DNA of 64,000 nt, from NCBI GenBank assembly GCA_002480645.1, contig DLCN01000031.1:121297-185296 (forward strand). The letters are read 5' to 3'. The position numbers and the translations under genes are program-made. Source of the stretch: Balneolaceae bacterium UBA7797. Its GTDB lineage: Bacteria > Bacteroidota > Rhodothermia > Balneolales > Balneolaceae. Numbering within the stretch: the first letter of the stretch is position 1; each line of letters starts with the position of its first letter. Shown piece after piece: positions 1 to 9,757 of this stretch. The notes below the pieces were generated by a model. It was given only the letters and a program-made list of their open reading frames with translations, did no database searches and was not told the origin of the DNA.

Positions 1-603
1 CAAATTCTTATCACCCTCATTCTGATACAGTAACTCTTCACTTAATGTCCCATTAAGAGCCTGATATCCTTTTTGTGACTTTTGAGGGAGAAAATAATAT
101 TTAATGATATGGATCAATGTGGAATTATATCTATATGCGCTCGATAACATTTTGATCGTATGGATGAATTCAGATTCATCGGTTGCTTTATCAATGATCT
201 CTTTATTCTGCCAATAGTATGGATCTAATTCAGAAATGGCTTCAGTATCTTCAGCCTCAGTTAGCCAGTAGGGGTCTACGTTTAGTACGATATATGAAGG
301 AGTGTATCTTTTTAAAACTATTGAGCCAAGAGTAGCCTGGAAATGAAGTCTTTTACCTTGAACACCTGCGTTGTATACATCCTTATTTAAATTTTTAGAA
401 ATTATATCCGGGTTAAAATGCCTGTAAGCATGAGAGCTTCCCATTATCAATATGGGGGCTTCAGTTTCTTTAATAGTCTCTGTAAGTCTGGCATATTTCC
501 CCGTTTTTTGACTAAAATAGATAACCCCGGCAATCTGACCCAAAATTAGATCAGAAATAATTATAAGAAATATAAATTGTGATGTTCTCTTTAAGATCTT
601 CAT
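1..603 (-). CDS. Partial SGNH/GDSL-hydrolase-like membrane-anchored protein (3' end off window)
   Basis: An open frame runs from ATG at 603 to the window edge (201 codons, no stop), so only the N-terminal part is present. It starts with a hydrophobic anchor (about residues 7-30, rich in F, I and L). Around residue 54 it has the segment MGSSHAYRHFNP, followed shortly by a YNAG segment. This matches the block I nucleophile region (G-x-S-x-x) and the following Asn region of SGNH-like proteins that accompany MBOAT acyltransferases in Bacteroidota; this comparison is from memory. It starts 17 bases after the MBOAT stop on the same strand, so the two are probably one operon. By analogy with AlgI/AlgJ-AlgX, PatA/PatB and DltB/DltD pairs, it would be the extracytoplasmic partner that transfers or removes an acyl group on an exported polymer. 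The substrate cannot be read from the sequence. The catalytic Asp-His block would lie beyond the window. Confidence 0.7.
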   Translation of the reverse strand, partial: MKILKRTSQFIFLIIISDLILGQIAGVIYFSQKTGKYARLTETIKETEAPILIMGSSHAYRHFNPDIISKNLNKDVYNAGVQGKRLHFQATLGSIVLKRYTPSYIVLNVDPYWLTEAEDTEAISELDPYYWQNKEIIDKATDESEFIHTIKMLSSAYRYNSTLIHIIKYYFLPQKSQKGYQALNGTLSEELLYQNEGDKNL

Positions 604-620
604 GAAGTTCTATATATCAG

Positions 621-2027
621 CTAAAATTGGAAGTAAATAAATTGACTACTATCAAATACACCAAGATATAGTATCAGGAAAATAATGAATGAGAATCCCA
701 TCATTTTAATAGAGGGTTTGAGTTTATTGAACCGGGAAATTGAATTAAAATATTCCATACTAAACTCTACGAAAAGCAATATTGATATTGCCAATATTGC
801 ATATAATGGAGCTGTTATATCATCCCCATCCCCAAGAAACAGCTTACCGGGTTCAATGAAAATATCTTTGACAATATAAAAAGCTTCTGAAACTGAATTT
901 GCTCTGAAAAATATCCAGCTAAAATTAATTAAAACAAACGTGATCAGTATTCTAACGGGTTTGTGTTTGTCTTTAACAGGCAATAATGCCTCAATGATGA
1001 GATATATTCCATTTAATGCACCCCAGATAATAAAAGTCCAATTAGCACCGTGCCAAAGTCCACTAATTACGAAGGTGATAAATAAATTTGCAAGCCATTT
1101 TGGAGTAGAAACTCTATTACCGCCCAAAGGAATGTAGAGGTAATCCCTGAACCAGGTTGAAAGTGAGATGTGCCACCTTTTCCAAAATTCGCCGATGGAA
1201 ACTGCAAAATAGGGTCTTCTGAAATTGGTCATGAGTGAGAAATCAAAGAATCTGGCGGTTCCTATGGCTATCAACGAATACCCGGCAAAATCACCATATA
1301 TCTGGAATGCAAATAATACCGTTGCTAATATGAAGCTTAGACCATCATGATTTGGTACGTTATTATAAACTGCATTTACATAGATCGCAGCTCTGTCTGC
1401 AACAACCAGTTTCATGAAAAATCCCCAGATCACCAGCTTTACCCCGGTTGATATATTTTCGTAGGATAGTATTTTTTTGGTATGAAATTGAGGGAGTAAA
1501 TGAGATGCACGTTCAATCGGGCCGGCTACTAATTGAGGAAAGAAGCTTACAAAGGCAAAAAATGCGATCAGATCTTTGGTAGGCTTAATCTTTTGGTAGT
1601 AGATATCAATTGAATAACTCAAAGTTTGAAATGTGTAAAAGCTGATTCCTACCGGTAATAGAATGTTTAAAGGAGTGGCAGAAAACTCATTTCCCATGAA
1701 GCTAAAGGCGGTAATAAAACTATCTACAAAGAAATTGTAGTATTTAAAAAAACCTAAAAAGCCAAGATTGATACTCAGGCTTATGATGAGGAGTAATTTA
1801 CGATGACTTGTCTTAGTTGCGGAATTAAGTCTCAATCCAACGATATAGTCTACAACAGAACTAAAGATAATTAAGGATAGAAATCGCCAGTCCCACCATC
1901 CATAGAATACATAACTGGCTACTATTAAAAATAGATTCCTTAATCGGATCGAGTAATGATTGATGATCCAGTAAAGAACAAATACAATAGGAAGAAAGAT
2001 CAAGAAATCGATAGAATTAAAAAGCAT
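621..2027 (-). CDS. MBOAT family membrane-bound O-acyltransferase (AlgI-like)
   Basis: A 468-residue polytopic membrane protein of normal AlgI/PatA/DltB length. MBOAT signatures seen: a PQLVAGPIERA segment about residue 165-178, the EFWKRWHISLSTWFRDYLYIPLGG block about residue 280-305 (split here only by description), and GLWHGANW, in which His326 is the expected catalytic histidine. The family moves an acetyl or other acyl group across the inner membrane onto an exported polysaccharide or cell-wall polymer, usually with an SGNH-like partner. That partner is encoded 17 bases downstream (1-603). The ATG start at 2027 is followed directly by a hydrophobic helix. A 49-base gap separates it from trkH, so co-transcription with trkH is possible but unproven. 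Without polymer biosynthesis genes in view the acceptor is unknown, so no gene symbol is given. Confidence 0.9.
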   Translation of the reverse strand: MLFNSIDFLIFLPIVFVLYWIINHYSIRLRNLFLIVASYVFYGWWDWRFLSLIIFSSVVDYIVGLRLNSATKTSHRKLLLIISLSINLGFLGFFKYYNFFVDSFITAFSFMGNEFSATPLNILLPVGISFYTFQTLSYSIDIYYQKIKPTKDLIAFFAFVSFFPQLVAGPIERASHLLPQFHTKKILSYENISTGVKLVIWGFFMKLVVADRAAIYVNAVYNNVPNHDGLSFILATVLFAFQIYGDFAGYSLIAIGTARFFDFSLMTNFRRPYFAVSIGEFWKRWHISLSTWFRDYLYIPLGGNRVSTPKWLANLFITFVISGLWHGANWTFIIWGALNGIYLIIEALLPVKDKHKPVRILITFVLINFSWIFFRANSVSEAFYIVKDIFIEPGKLFLGDGDDITAPLYAILAISILLFVEFSMEYFNSISRFNKLKPSIKMMGFSFIIFLILYLGVFDSSQFIYFQF

Positions 2028-2076
2028 CTAACTAATTGATTTCTAAGATTTGTATTTGTTAATATTTAAACTCATG

Positions 2077-3594
2077 CTACTGTCTCCAGAAAGTAGGAGA
2101 GAAGATTATGAGCACAGTAAAGATCTCGAGACGACCAATCATCATCAGTAAAATGAGCACCCACTTTGCTAAATATGGAAGTTGTGCAAAGCTATCGGTT
2201 GGCCCAAAATCTCCCCAACCCGGACCAATATTTCCAAGCGCTGCAATACTTGCGCCTATAGAGGAAAGCAGATCGTAGCCAAATAAGCTAATTGCAAAAG
2301 CTCCGGTTCCAAATATGAACATATAGAGAATGAAGAAGCTCAGAACCGTTCGCTGAATATTTCCATCGATAGCCTGATCACCGATCCTGAGTGGTAGAAT
2401 TGCTTTTGGGTGAATGATCTGTTTGATCTCCCGGGCGGTATTTCTAATCAGGATCATCCATCGGATCATTTTGATCCCACCTCCGGTAGAACCTGCACTA
2501 CCTCCCGTAAAGAAAAGGATCAATAGAAAGAAAGCCCCGAAAGAATACCATAATTCATAATCATCTGTTCCAAATCCGGTTGTGGTAACTATTGATACTA
2601 CCTGAAATGAACCATATCTGAGGGCATCCAGAATGGTACGTCCGTCAAAATACCAGAGCGAGAAGGAAATGCCGATAATTCCGATAAAGGTGATGAGGGT
2701 GTAAAAACGGGTTTCTCTGTTGTTTAAGAACGACTGGTAATCACCTTTAAGCAATCGGAAATGCATGGCGAAGTTGATCCCTGCAAGAAACATGAAAATA
2801 GTGATAATAAAATCAATATAAGCGGAATCGAATGCTTGTACACTTGCATTCCGGGTTGAAAATCCACCGGTTGCCAACGTTGCAAATGAGTGATTCAATG
2901 CATCAAACCAATCCATGGAAGGATGAATCCAAAGCAATAGAAATTCTATAAAGGTAATTGCTACATAGACTACCCATAATAATTTTGCAGTTTCCTGTAC
3001 TCTCGGTGTTAGCTTGTCAGCTGTAGGTCCTGGTGATTCGGCCTGAAACAGCTGCATCCCGCCAATGCCTAAGAGGGGTAGAATAGCCAGAGATAATACA
3101 ATGATACCCATTCCACCTAGCCAATGGGCGAGTGATCTCCAGAAAAGAAAACTTTTCGGGAGGGCTTCAATCGCAGGATTAATGATTCCATCGGAGGTAG
3201 TACCACCCAGAATTGTTGAACCGGTAGTGGTTAATCCGCTCATCGTTTCAAAAACTGCATCGGTATAACTTGGAAGAATCCCGGATATAACAAATGGCAA
3301 TGCTCCAACCAGAGAAAGGATCAACCAGGTTAAACTTACAACCAAAAATCCTTCACGAATTCGGATTTCAGCCTGTGGTTTGAAGAAATACCAAAGGGTT
3401 CCGCCAACCCCAAACGCTATTCCTGCAGATATCAGGAATGTGTGCCAGGTATTTTCCCCATAAATGAGATCGATGATAGCAGGCATTAAAAGAGCAAAAC
3501 CCAAAAAGAAAGTGAAAGCACCAAGAATTCCCAGTACAACCAGAAAATCGATCTTAGGGCGATTTAAAGAGCTTATGGAACCTCTTTTTCTCAT
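2077..3594 (-). CDS. trkH: Trk potassium uptake transmembrane subunit TrkH
   Basis: A 505-residue membrane protein of the TrkH/KtrB superfamily, the pore subunit that moves K+ into the cytoplasm. The four pseudo-repeat P-loops with their filter glycines are visible: TTGSTI near residue 125, ATGGFS near residue 242, TTGFGT near residue 340 and NIGPGW near residue 458. Length and about ten hydrophobic segments fit the family. The start ATG shares one base with the stop of trkA (TAATG at 3592-3596), so translation of the two is coupled. TrkA is the cytosolic nucleotide-gated partner. A small Gly/Ser-rich loop (GGSAGSTGGG, about residue 365) sits between the third and fourth repeats. Close relatives such as TrkG cannot be distinguished by eye, but the trkAH pairing is clear. 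Confidence 0.95.
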   Translation of the reverse strand: MRKRGSISSLNRPKIDFLVVLGILGAFTFFLGFALLMPAIIDLIYGENTWHTFLISAGIAFGVGGTLWYFFKPQAEIRIREGFLVVSLTWLILSLVGALPFVISGILPSYTDAVFETMSGLTTTGSTILGGTTSDGIINPAIEALPKSFLFWRSLAHWLGGMGIIVLSLAILPLLGIGGMQLFQAESPGPTADKLTPRVQETAKLLWVVYVAITFIEFLLLWIHPSMDWFDALNHSFATLATGGFSTRNASVQAFDSAYIDFIITIFMFLAGINFAMHFRLLKGDYQSFLNNRETRFYTLITFIGIIGISFSLWYFDGRTILDALRYGSFQVVSIVTTTGFGTDDYELWYSFGAFFLLILFFTGGSAGSTGGGIKMIRWMILIRNTAREIKQIIHPKAILPLRIGDQAIDGNIQRTVLSFFILYMFIFGTGAFAISLFGYDLLSSIGASIAALGNIGPGWGDFGPTDSFAQLPYLAKWVLILLMMIGRLEIFTVLIIFSPTFWRQ

Positions 3595-4946
3595 TATTGG
3601 AAAAGTTGAGTTACTTTATCTACCGCTTCCGGCAGACAAAATACCATTACGCGATCGTTTGGTTTGATCTCGGTTTCACCGGTTGCAATCTCAACAGCTC
3701 CGTCACATAGTACACCACCTATCACACAGCCATCGGGGAGGCGAAGTTTTTTGATCGCTTTTCCAACAACTTTTGATTTCTGTGTAGCTTGTAATTCGAT
3801 CACTTCTGCCTTAATACCTCTTAATTCCGTTACAGAAATAACCCGTCCTTTTCGCACAAAACGATGGATTTCGTTAGAAGCAGCTACTTTTTTGTTAATA
3901 ACTGCATCAAGACCAATTGTTTGGCTTAATGGGATAAAATCCGGTTTGGAAACCAGTGCCACGGTCTTTTTAACATCAAGGTGCTTGGCCATCAGGCAGG
4001 AAATAATGTTGGATTCCTCATCATCCGTAACTGCAATGAATGCATCCATATCCGAAATACCTTCAGTAGCAAGCAGATCCGGATCGGTAGGATTACCATG
4101 CAATATCATGGCGTTCCGGAGTTCAATTGCTAATTCTTCAGCTACATCATATTCCGGTTCAATGAGTTTGATCGACCAGTTTTTGCTTTCATCGGTACAC
4201 AGCTGACGTGCGATCATAGCACCGATGGCTGACCCGCCGGCAATCATAATCCGGTTTAATTCTGTCTCTTTCTTACCCGTGGTTTCTACGATACGGGGAA
4301 TATCATCGGTTTTTGCCAGTACAAAGATCTGATCGAAGGCCTGCATCTTTACAGGTCCTTTGGGAATTAAAGTGAGACCACGTCGACCAATTGCCACCAC
4401 TCGAAATGTGATGTCGATATATTCTTTGGCGTAATCGATCAAAGATTTCCCGATCAATGGTGAATTTCTTTCAAGGCGGATACCTATCAATTGCATCCGG
4501 TTTTCCGCAAGATTGATCACATCACTAGCAGCAGATCTTTTTAGTAGATGAGTGATCTCTTTGGCCGCACTCAGTTCCGGGTGAATCATCACATCAATTC
4601 CAAGATCGGCAGGAGAGAGAGGAGCATTTGAGTGGGAGAATTCATCACTACGAACTCTGGCAATTACCATTTTAGATCCCAGACGTTTACTCATCATCGA
4701 TGAAATAATATTCACTTCATCAACACTAGTTACCGATATGGATATATCAGCTTCTTCCACGCCTGCTTTCACCAGATCTTTAGCGGAAGTTGCATTGCCT
4801 TCTATGGTAAGTACGTCTAATGTATCCGCAGCTTTAGACAAGCATTCCCGCTCTCTGTCTAATACAGTCACATCATGTTTTTCTTTTGATAAGACGCTGG
4901 CGAGATCATACCCAATTTCACCCGCACCAATAATAACGATCTTCAA
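3594..4946 (-). CDS. trkA: Trk potassium transporter NAD-binding subunit TrkA
   Basis: A 450-residue cytosolic protein with two tandem RCK modules, the normal TrkA layout. The first Rossmann motif GAGEIG is at residues 7-12 and is followed by an acidic residue at the end of beta-2 (LDRE). The second, GGSAIG, is near residue 238. Each is followed by a TrkA-C-like beta-rich lobe (about 135-215 and 365-450). It binds NAD(H) or other nucleotides and gates the TrkH pore encoded immediately downstream, with a one-base TAATG overlap. The start is TTG (4944-4946): translation from there begins exactly at the beta-1 strand KIVIIGAGEIG, and no ATG upstream gives a better fit. An 87-base gap separates it from the PKD gene upstream. 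Confidence 0.94.
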   Translation of the reverse strand: MKIVIIGAGEIGYDLASVLSKEKHDVTVLDRERECLSKAADTLDVLTIEGNATSAKDLVKAGVEEADISISVTSVDEVNIISSMMSKRLGSKMVIARVRSDEFSHSNAPLSPADLGIDVMIHPELSAAKEITHLLKRSAASDVINLAENRMQLIGIRLERNSPLIGKSLIDYAKEYIDITFRVVAIGRRGLTLIPKGPVKMQAFDQIFVLAKTDDIPRIVETTGKKETELNRIMIAGGSAIGAMIARQLCTDESKNWSIKLIEPEYDVAEELAIELRNAMILHGNPTDPDLLATEGISDMDAFIAVTDDEESNIISCLMAKHLDVKKTVALVSKPDFIPLSQTIGLDAVINKKVAASNEIHRFVRKGRVISVTELRGIKAEVIELQATQKSKVVGKAIKKLRLPDGCVIGGVLCDGAVEIATGETEIKPNDRVMVFCLPEAVDKVTQLFQ

Positions 4947-5033
4947 ATGTCGGAACCTGTTTGGTTAAAAAAGCATGGAAAGCTAAGTTCTTTTCAGTTC
5001 AATTGAAAGATTTTCCAATATGCACTCCTGACA

Positions 5034-8000
5034 TTACTCTGCGGTAATGATCAGATCAACAGTTATTGGTTTAGATTGAGCGACATTCAGGTCGTACACT
5101 TCGATGGTGTATTTGTTCAATCCTTTATTCAATTGAGAGCTGATCTGCATCCCGCGACCAATTTCTTTACCTGATTTCTTCCAGATATACTCAACATCAG
5201 AAGGATCTCTGTTAACAGCAGGGGCTGTTAGAATAGTGATCGGGTTTGCCGGGTTCCAGGAAATCGTGGTCGGAGTAGGTTGTTTCGTGAAATTCAGTGG
5301 TTCAAATACAGTAATATTGAAATCTTTTCGGGCTAATTCTCTTCCCTGAGGTGCCCAGGCCAGATTAAAAGTCCGAAGTCCGCTTCCCTGAGCTCTCCAG
5401 GTAGATTCAAGAACGGTATTATTAGCAAAGAACCATTCATTGGTTACGTTTAGCTCATCCAGAGAAAGAATACCACCTGCAACGATCTGTTTAGGATAGA
5501 CAGGGTGTACTTCCGGTATCTTGACCGGATTGATCTCCATAACGGTGGAATCGACAGAATTCTCCAATCCTCTTCCATCGTCCTGTATCAATGTAACAAC
5601 ATAGGTTTTTGCCTCACTGGCAACAAATGACGGGGATGGGAGAGGTGCTCCATCTAATTTCCATTTTGTAGTTACCAGATCGCCGTCGGCATCCTGAGCA
5701 AGACCGCTTCTAAGAGCTACAGTCTGGTTCTGGTAAACCACACCTGGCGCTTGAATTGTTGGTTTTGGCGAGCTATTAGCAAAGAAATATTTTTCCTGTG
5801 ATACAAAGTTATTACTGGCATTAGAATTATCCCGAATCTCCAGAGTAACTTTATGGCGACCCGGAGCAATTGCTTTTACAAGCTCACTCGCATTATAGCT
5901 TACAAACCCATCATCGATGTACCATTTAAATTGTTTGATGTAACCGTCTTCATCAGAGCTTTCCAGAGCATCAAGTTTCAGATCGCCACCGGCAGCGATC
6001 ATCTCAGGCAGGGTCCATACAATTTCAGGCTTAGCATTCACCTTGATACTTCTGGTCAGGCTAACCGTATTACATTCTGTATCTGTATTAGTTTGAAGTA
6101 ATAAAGTGACCATATATTCGCCGGGAGTCTCAAATGTATGGGTGGTGGTAAGCCCCTCAATTTCTTTTGTTTCTGAAGCAGTCTCTATCAACCATTTTGC
6201 TGATTTGAAACCTCCGACTGCATTGGAAGCAGATCCATCAAGCATAACCGGTTCTCCGGGAGCGGCCCAATCAGGCAGATCAAAAGCTGCTTCCGGTCCC
6301 TCAACTACGGTGATCGTTGCTGTTGCCTGACTAACATTGCTACACTGACCTGAGCCGGAACCTTCTACCGTTAATGTTACAGTATAAGTTCCCGGTTCGA
6401 CAAAAGTATGTTTAGTAATGGCTCCCGTTGCCGAATTTCCATCACCAAGATCCCAACTCAAAGAAGGCAGAGAGCCTGATGGATCGGAGCTTTGTGAACC
6501 ATCAAAAGTAATGGCTGAGTTTACACAAACAGTAGTTTCAGAAACATTTAAGCGTGCGACAGGAGACCCTTCAATGATCACCGGGATCTTAGCGGTTGCT
6601 CGTTGCCTTGAAAATCCGTCATCTAAGGTTACCGTTGCTTCGTAAACACCAGGTTGATCATATACGAAAGTTGGATTTGCTTCATCCGAAGTTTGGCCAT
6701 TTCCAAAATTCCATTGCACTTTAAACGGATCACCATCCGGATCATAACTTCTGGAACTGTTAAATAACACGGTTTGACCGGTACAAGAGGTAATTACAGA
6801 ATCGACTACCGCCTGAACAGGTCGATTTACCATCACTTGAACAGATTCAGAATTTTTTGAGTTTTCCAGTCCCTGACCATCGTTTACGGTTAATCCTATG
6901 AAGTGTACTCCCGGTTCCTGCGCAGTCCATGTAAAACTTGCTTCACGGCGTTTTGTGCCATCGGGTAAGGTCCATTCAAAAGTTAAGGCATCATTATCCA
7001 GATCATAGCTTTCAGAGGCATCTAAACGAACATGAACAGAGTTTGACCGAACAATTGGTTCTGTAACGATATATGGTTGATTATTAACCTGAATAACTCC
7101 TTCCACAGTAGTTGTAGAATTTGAAAGATCGTCGTTATCGGTTACAGCCAAAGTAAATTTTTTAGGTCCGCCTTCCTGAAACACTCTTTGAATCTGAAGT
7201 CCGCGAATTGCAGTCCCATCTTCAAAAACCCATTGATATCGATCAATAGAACCATCGGGATCGAATGAGCCATCAGCAATAATTTTTACTTCTTGTCCGG
7301 GAACGGGGTGGGTGGGTTCGGTTCGCCATATTGCTACAGGTGGCTGATTGACACGTACTAATTTAGATTGAAACCCTTTGGCTTCATCAAAGCCGGAGTT
7401 ATCAGTGACAGTAAGTCCAACCGTATGTAATCCCGGTTTATTCAAGGTGATACTGGTTGTCGAGCCGTTTCCTACAGGGTTTCCATTAGCCATCCAGTTA
7501 TAAGCTGAAATAGTTCCTTCAGGATCGGTACTGGCAGAACCATCAACAGTAAAAGGTTCACCCGGAGCAACTACATCAGGAGCTTCAAAGGATGCCGTTG
7601 GATAGCTATTGATCACAATTGTATGTTCAGTACTTTGGATACTGTTTGCGAGTTGAGAACCGTCATCAACAGTCAGGCGAACGGTATACTCACCTGTACG
7701 CTGATACGTATGGGAAACCCGAGGGCCAAAAGCGAAATTACCATCACCAAAATCCCAGTTATAACTTTCCAGCTGATTTTCGCTATCGAAACTACTGCCG
7801 GCTTCGAATTCTACATTTGCTCCGGATGACATTGAAGCAGCGGTAATTACCGGAGTAGGTGCAGCGTTTACGTGAACAGATTTAGTGATCTGCTGAATTG
7901 AGTTTGAGGCATTACGCATGTCATTAACCTCAAGCGTAATACGATAGGTGCCCGGCGAGTCTAATGAAATAGTAGTGATCTGATCCGTCGAATAATTATT

Positions 8001-9749
8001 ACCATTCACCAACCAGCGATAGCTTAAACGATCCTGATTCGGATCCATTGATTCCACGCCGTTCAGAGTGAAAACATCTCCGGGTGCTACATTAACCGGT
8101 ACTGAAAAATCCGGGATGGGTGCAGCATTGATCTCATACACTTTATTTACTGAAAATCTGGCATTCTGCGCTCCTGAACCATCATTGATAGTTAAACGTA
8201 CCGGATAAACTCCGGGTTGGGCATGGCTCACCGTTACACTGTCTCCGGTTGAATTTGCAGGGATCCCAATACCTTCCCATAAATAGGAAAGCTGATCGTT
8301 ATCGGAATCAGATACATTGATCGCTTTTAACGTAATTGGGTCATCAGTACCAGATACCGGACGTACACTGATCTCAGCATAGGGCTGAGTATTTACTCGT
8401 ATCTGTACATCACTTTGAGAATTAGAACAACTCAGATTGGATCCACCATCCGAAACCTGAACTGAGATATTATATGATCCGGAGACCGTATTCGAGAATT
8501 TAAAAGTAGGTCCGGTTCCCCGTCTTGTTCCATTTACAAACCAGGTATAGTACACCTGTTGGCCTTCCGGGTCATAGGAACCTTCTGCCGATAATGTTAA
8601 TGGTTCGGAAGGGGATAAGATCTTTTTTGGTGCTTCCAATTCGACTACCGGAGAGGTATTGATAAAGACTTCTTTACTGTAAGACCAGAATTCAGGAAAA
8701 TAGGATCTCATATTTGGGATAAGAACATCAATATTAAGTCTTCCACGATCCTCAAAACCAATAGTAGGAGCATTTCCGGTACTTATGCGAACTCCATTCA
8801 TCATCCAAATAGCTTGTCTCAGGTCACCGGGATTGAAGGCTGATCCGGAAAGTTCAAAAGATTTTGCAGCACATTCAGTGGCTTCAGTTTCCGTAATGGT
8901 AAGCTGAGGTTTTTGGGATTCACTGAGTACGATCGGCTGGAATTCCCATAATACGGGACTTCCTTTGCCATAAACGGTAAATGTATTCAACCAATCCGTT
9001 GATCCCGTAACTTCAAGCCCCCATACATTTTTAATTCCATATCGGGAATCATCAATTGCGGCACCATCAACCGGATAGCGATCTCCAAAAGAGTCGATGA
9101 GGCGTACTTTTGAATCCTCTTCTCCATTTACCTGCAACGAAGGTTCTGTGCCGGGTTCCGCCGGTTGATAAGGACGTAACTGGAATTGGGTGTTTTTTTC
9201 GGTTCTGAATACACCAATCGACAGATCTATGGCAATGATTTTCCAATCGGTACCTGATAATACCTGACCGGACTGGCTTGCAACCCGGAGGTTATAACTG
9301 TTTACGTCATCTCCGTCATCACTCGACACACGAACAATGTACCCTTTGGAACTCCCTAAAAGGTCGGCCAAAGGTACCCATCTGTTTTTAAAACGTTCTT
9401 CATTTTTGGCAACGATCTCTGCGACGGGTGAGGGGTTAGTGGTACGGCGAATTACAGAATTTCCATTTTCCGAATATAGATCTTCGAACCTGTAAAGTTG
9501 ATAGGTTGTTACAGTATTTGCATTTTCATTGGTGATGAGATCTACAGCCCCACCCAGACCTGCATCAAATATCTGTACGCTACCGGTAGTAGCCGAGCCT
9601 TCAGGTTTTATCCAAATATCGTATTGGTGTCTTGAATCCCCACTTAATACTCCAACATTACTTCCGGAAATGGACAAATACATTTCCTGAGCAAAACCTT
9701 GTAGCCCTGTTAACAGAAATGCCGAAACGATTAGTAAACGTTTGTACAT
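5034..9749 (-). CDS. Giant secreted PKD-repeat protein
   Basis: A 1571-residue protein with a clear signal peptide (MYKRLLIVSAFLLTGLQGFAQ, described to its AQ cleavage site). Residues about 22-280 form a unique N-terminal domain I do not recognise. From about 285 to the end I count roughly twelve PKD/Ig-like repeats of about 85-90 residues. Typical repeat marks are SxDPxG turns, W-x-F/V-x-x-G and GxYxVxLxVxDxxG endings; the best canonical WDFGDG repeat is near residue 665. No T9SS sorting domain is present, unlike the exoproteins on the other side of the window, so it may stay periplasmic or be anchored through partners. It starts 8 bases after the FecR-like gene, with AGAGGA as ribosome site overlapping that gene's stop, so it is the last gene of a kinase-FecR-PKD operon. 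Function unknown; adhesive or structural. Confidence 0.85.
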   Translation of the reverse strand: MYKRLLIVSAFLLTGLQGFAQEMYLSISGSNVGVLSGDSRHQYDIWIKPEGSATTGSVQIFDAGLGGAVDLITNENANTVTTYQLYRFEDLYSENGNSVIRRTTNPSPVAEIVAKNEERFKNRWVPLADLLGSSKGYIVRVSSDDGDDVNSYNLRVASQSGQVLSGTDWKIIAIDLSIGVFRTEKNTQFQLRPYQPAEPGTEPSLQVNGEEDSKVRLIDSFGDRYPVDGAAIDDSRYGIKNVWGLEVTGSTDWLNTFTVYGKGSPVLWEFQPIVLSESQKPQLTITETEATECAAKSFELSGSAFNPGDLRQAIWMMNGVRISTGNAPTIGFEDRGRLNIDVLIPNMRSYFPEFWSYSKEVFINTSPVVELEAPKKILSPSEPLTLSAEGSYDPEGQQVYYTWFVNGTRRGTGPTFKFSNTVSGSYNISVQVSDGGSNLSCSNSQSDVQIRVNTQPYAEISVRPVSGTDDPITLKAINVSDSDNDQLSYLWEGIGIPANSTGDSVTVSHAQPGVYPVRLTINDGSGAQNARFSVNKVYEINAAPIPDFSVPVNVAPGDVFTLNGVESMDPNQDRLSYRWLVNGNNYSTDQITTISLDSPGTYRITLEVNDMRNASNSIQQITKSVHVNAAPTPVITAASMSSGANVEFEAGSSFDSENQLESYNWDFGDGNFAFGPRVSHTYQRTGEYTVRLTVDDGSQLANSIQSTEHTIVINSYPTASFEAPDVVAPGEPFTVDGSASTDPEGTISAYNWMANGNPVGNGSTTSITLNKPGLHTVGLTVTDNSGFDEAKGFQSKLVRVNQPPVAIWRTEPTHPVPGQEVKIIADGSFDPDGSIDRYQWVFEDGTAIRGLQIQRVFQEGGPKKFTLAVTDNDDLSNSTTTVEGVIQVNNQPYIVTEPIVRSNSVHVRLDASESYDLDNDALTFEWTLPDGTKRREASFTWTAQEPGVHFIGLTVNDGQGLENSKNSESVQVMVNRPVQAVVDSVITSCTGQTVLFNSSRSYDPDGDPFKVQWNFGNGQTSDEANPTFVYDQPGVYEATVTLDDGFSRQRATAKIPVIIEGSPVARLNVSETTVCVNSAITFDGSQSSDPSGSLPSLSWDLGDGNSATGAITKHTFVEPGTYTVTLTVEGSGSGQCSNVSQATATITVVEGPEAAFDLPDWAAPGEPVMLDGSASNAVGGFKSAKWLIETASETKEIEGLTTTHTFETPGEYMVTLLLQTNTDTECNTVSLTRSIKVNAKPEIVWTLPEMIAAGGDLKLDALESSDEDGYIKQFKWYIDDGFVSYNASELVKAIAPGRHKVTLEIRDNSNASNNFVSQEKYFFANSSPKPTIQAPGVVYQNQTVALRSGLAQDADGDLVTTKWKLDGAPLPSPSFVASEAKTYVVTLIQDDGRGLENSVDSTVMEINPVKIPEVHPVYPKQIVAGGILSLDELNVTNEWFFANNTVLESTWRAQGSGLRTFNLAWAPQGRELARKDFNITVFEPLNFTKQPTPTTISWNPANPITILTAPAVNRDPSDVEYIWKKSGKEIGRGMQISSQLNKGLNKYTIEVYDLNVAQSKPITVDLIITAE

Positions 9750-9757
9750 GTATTCCT

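Noticed and set aside
685..1137. Two small plus-strand frames opposite the MBOAT gene
   Set aside because: Shadows of the MBOAT coding strand without ribosome sites.
3664..4206. 180-codon plus-strand frame antisense to trkA
   Set aside because: Low-complexity Ser/Ile/Thr-rich shadow of the well-supported trkA frame.
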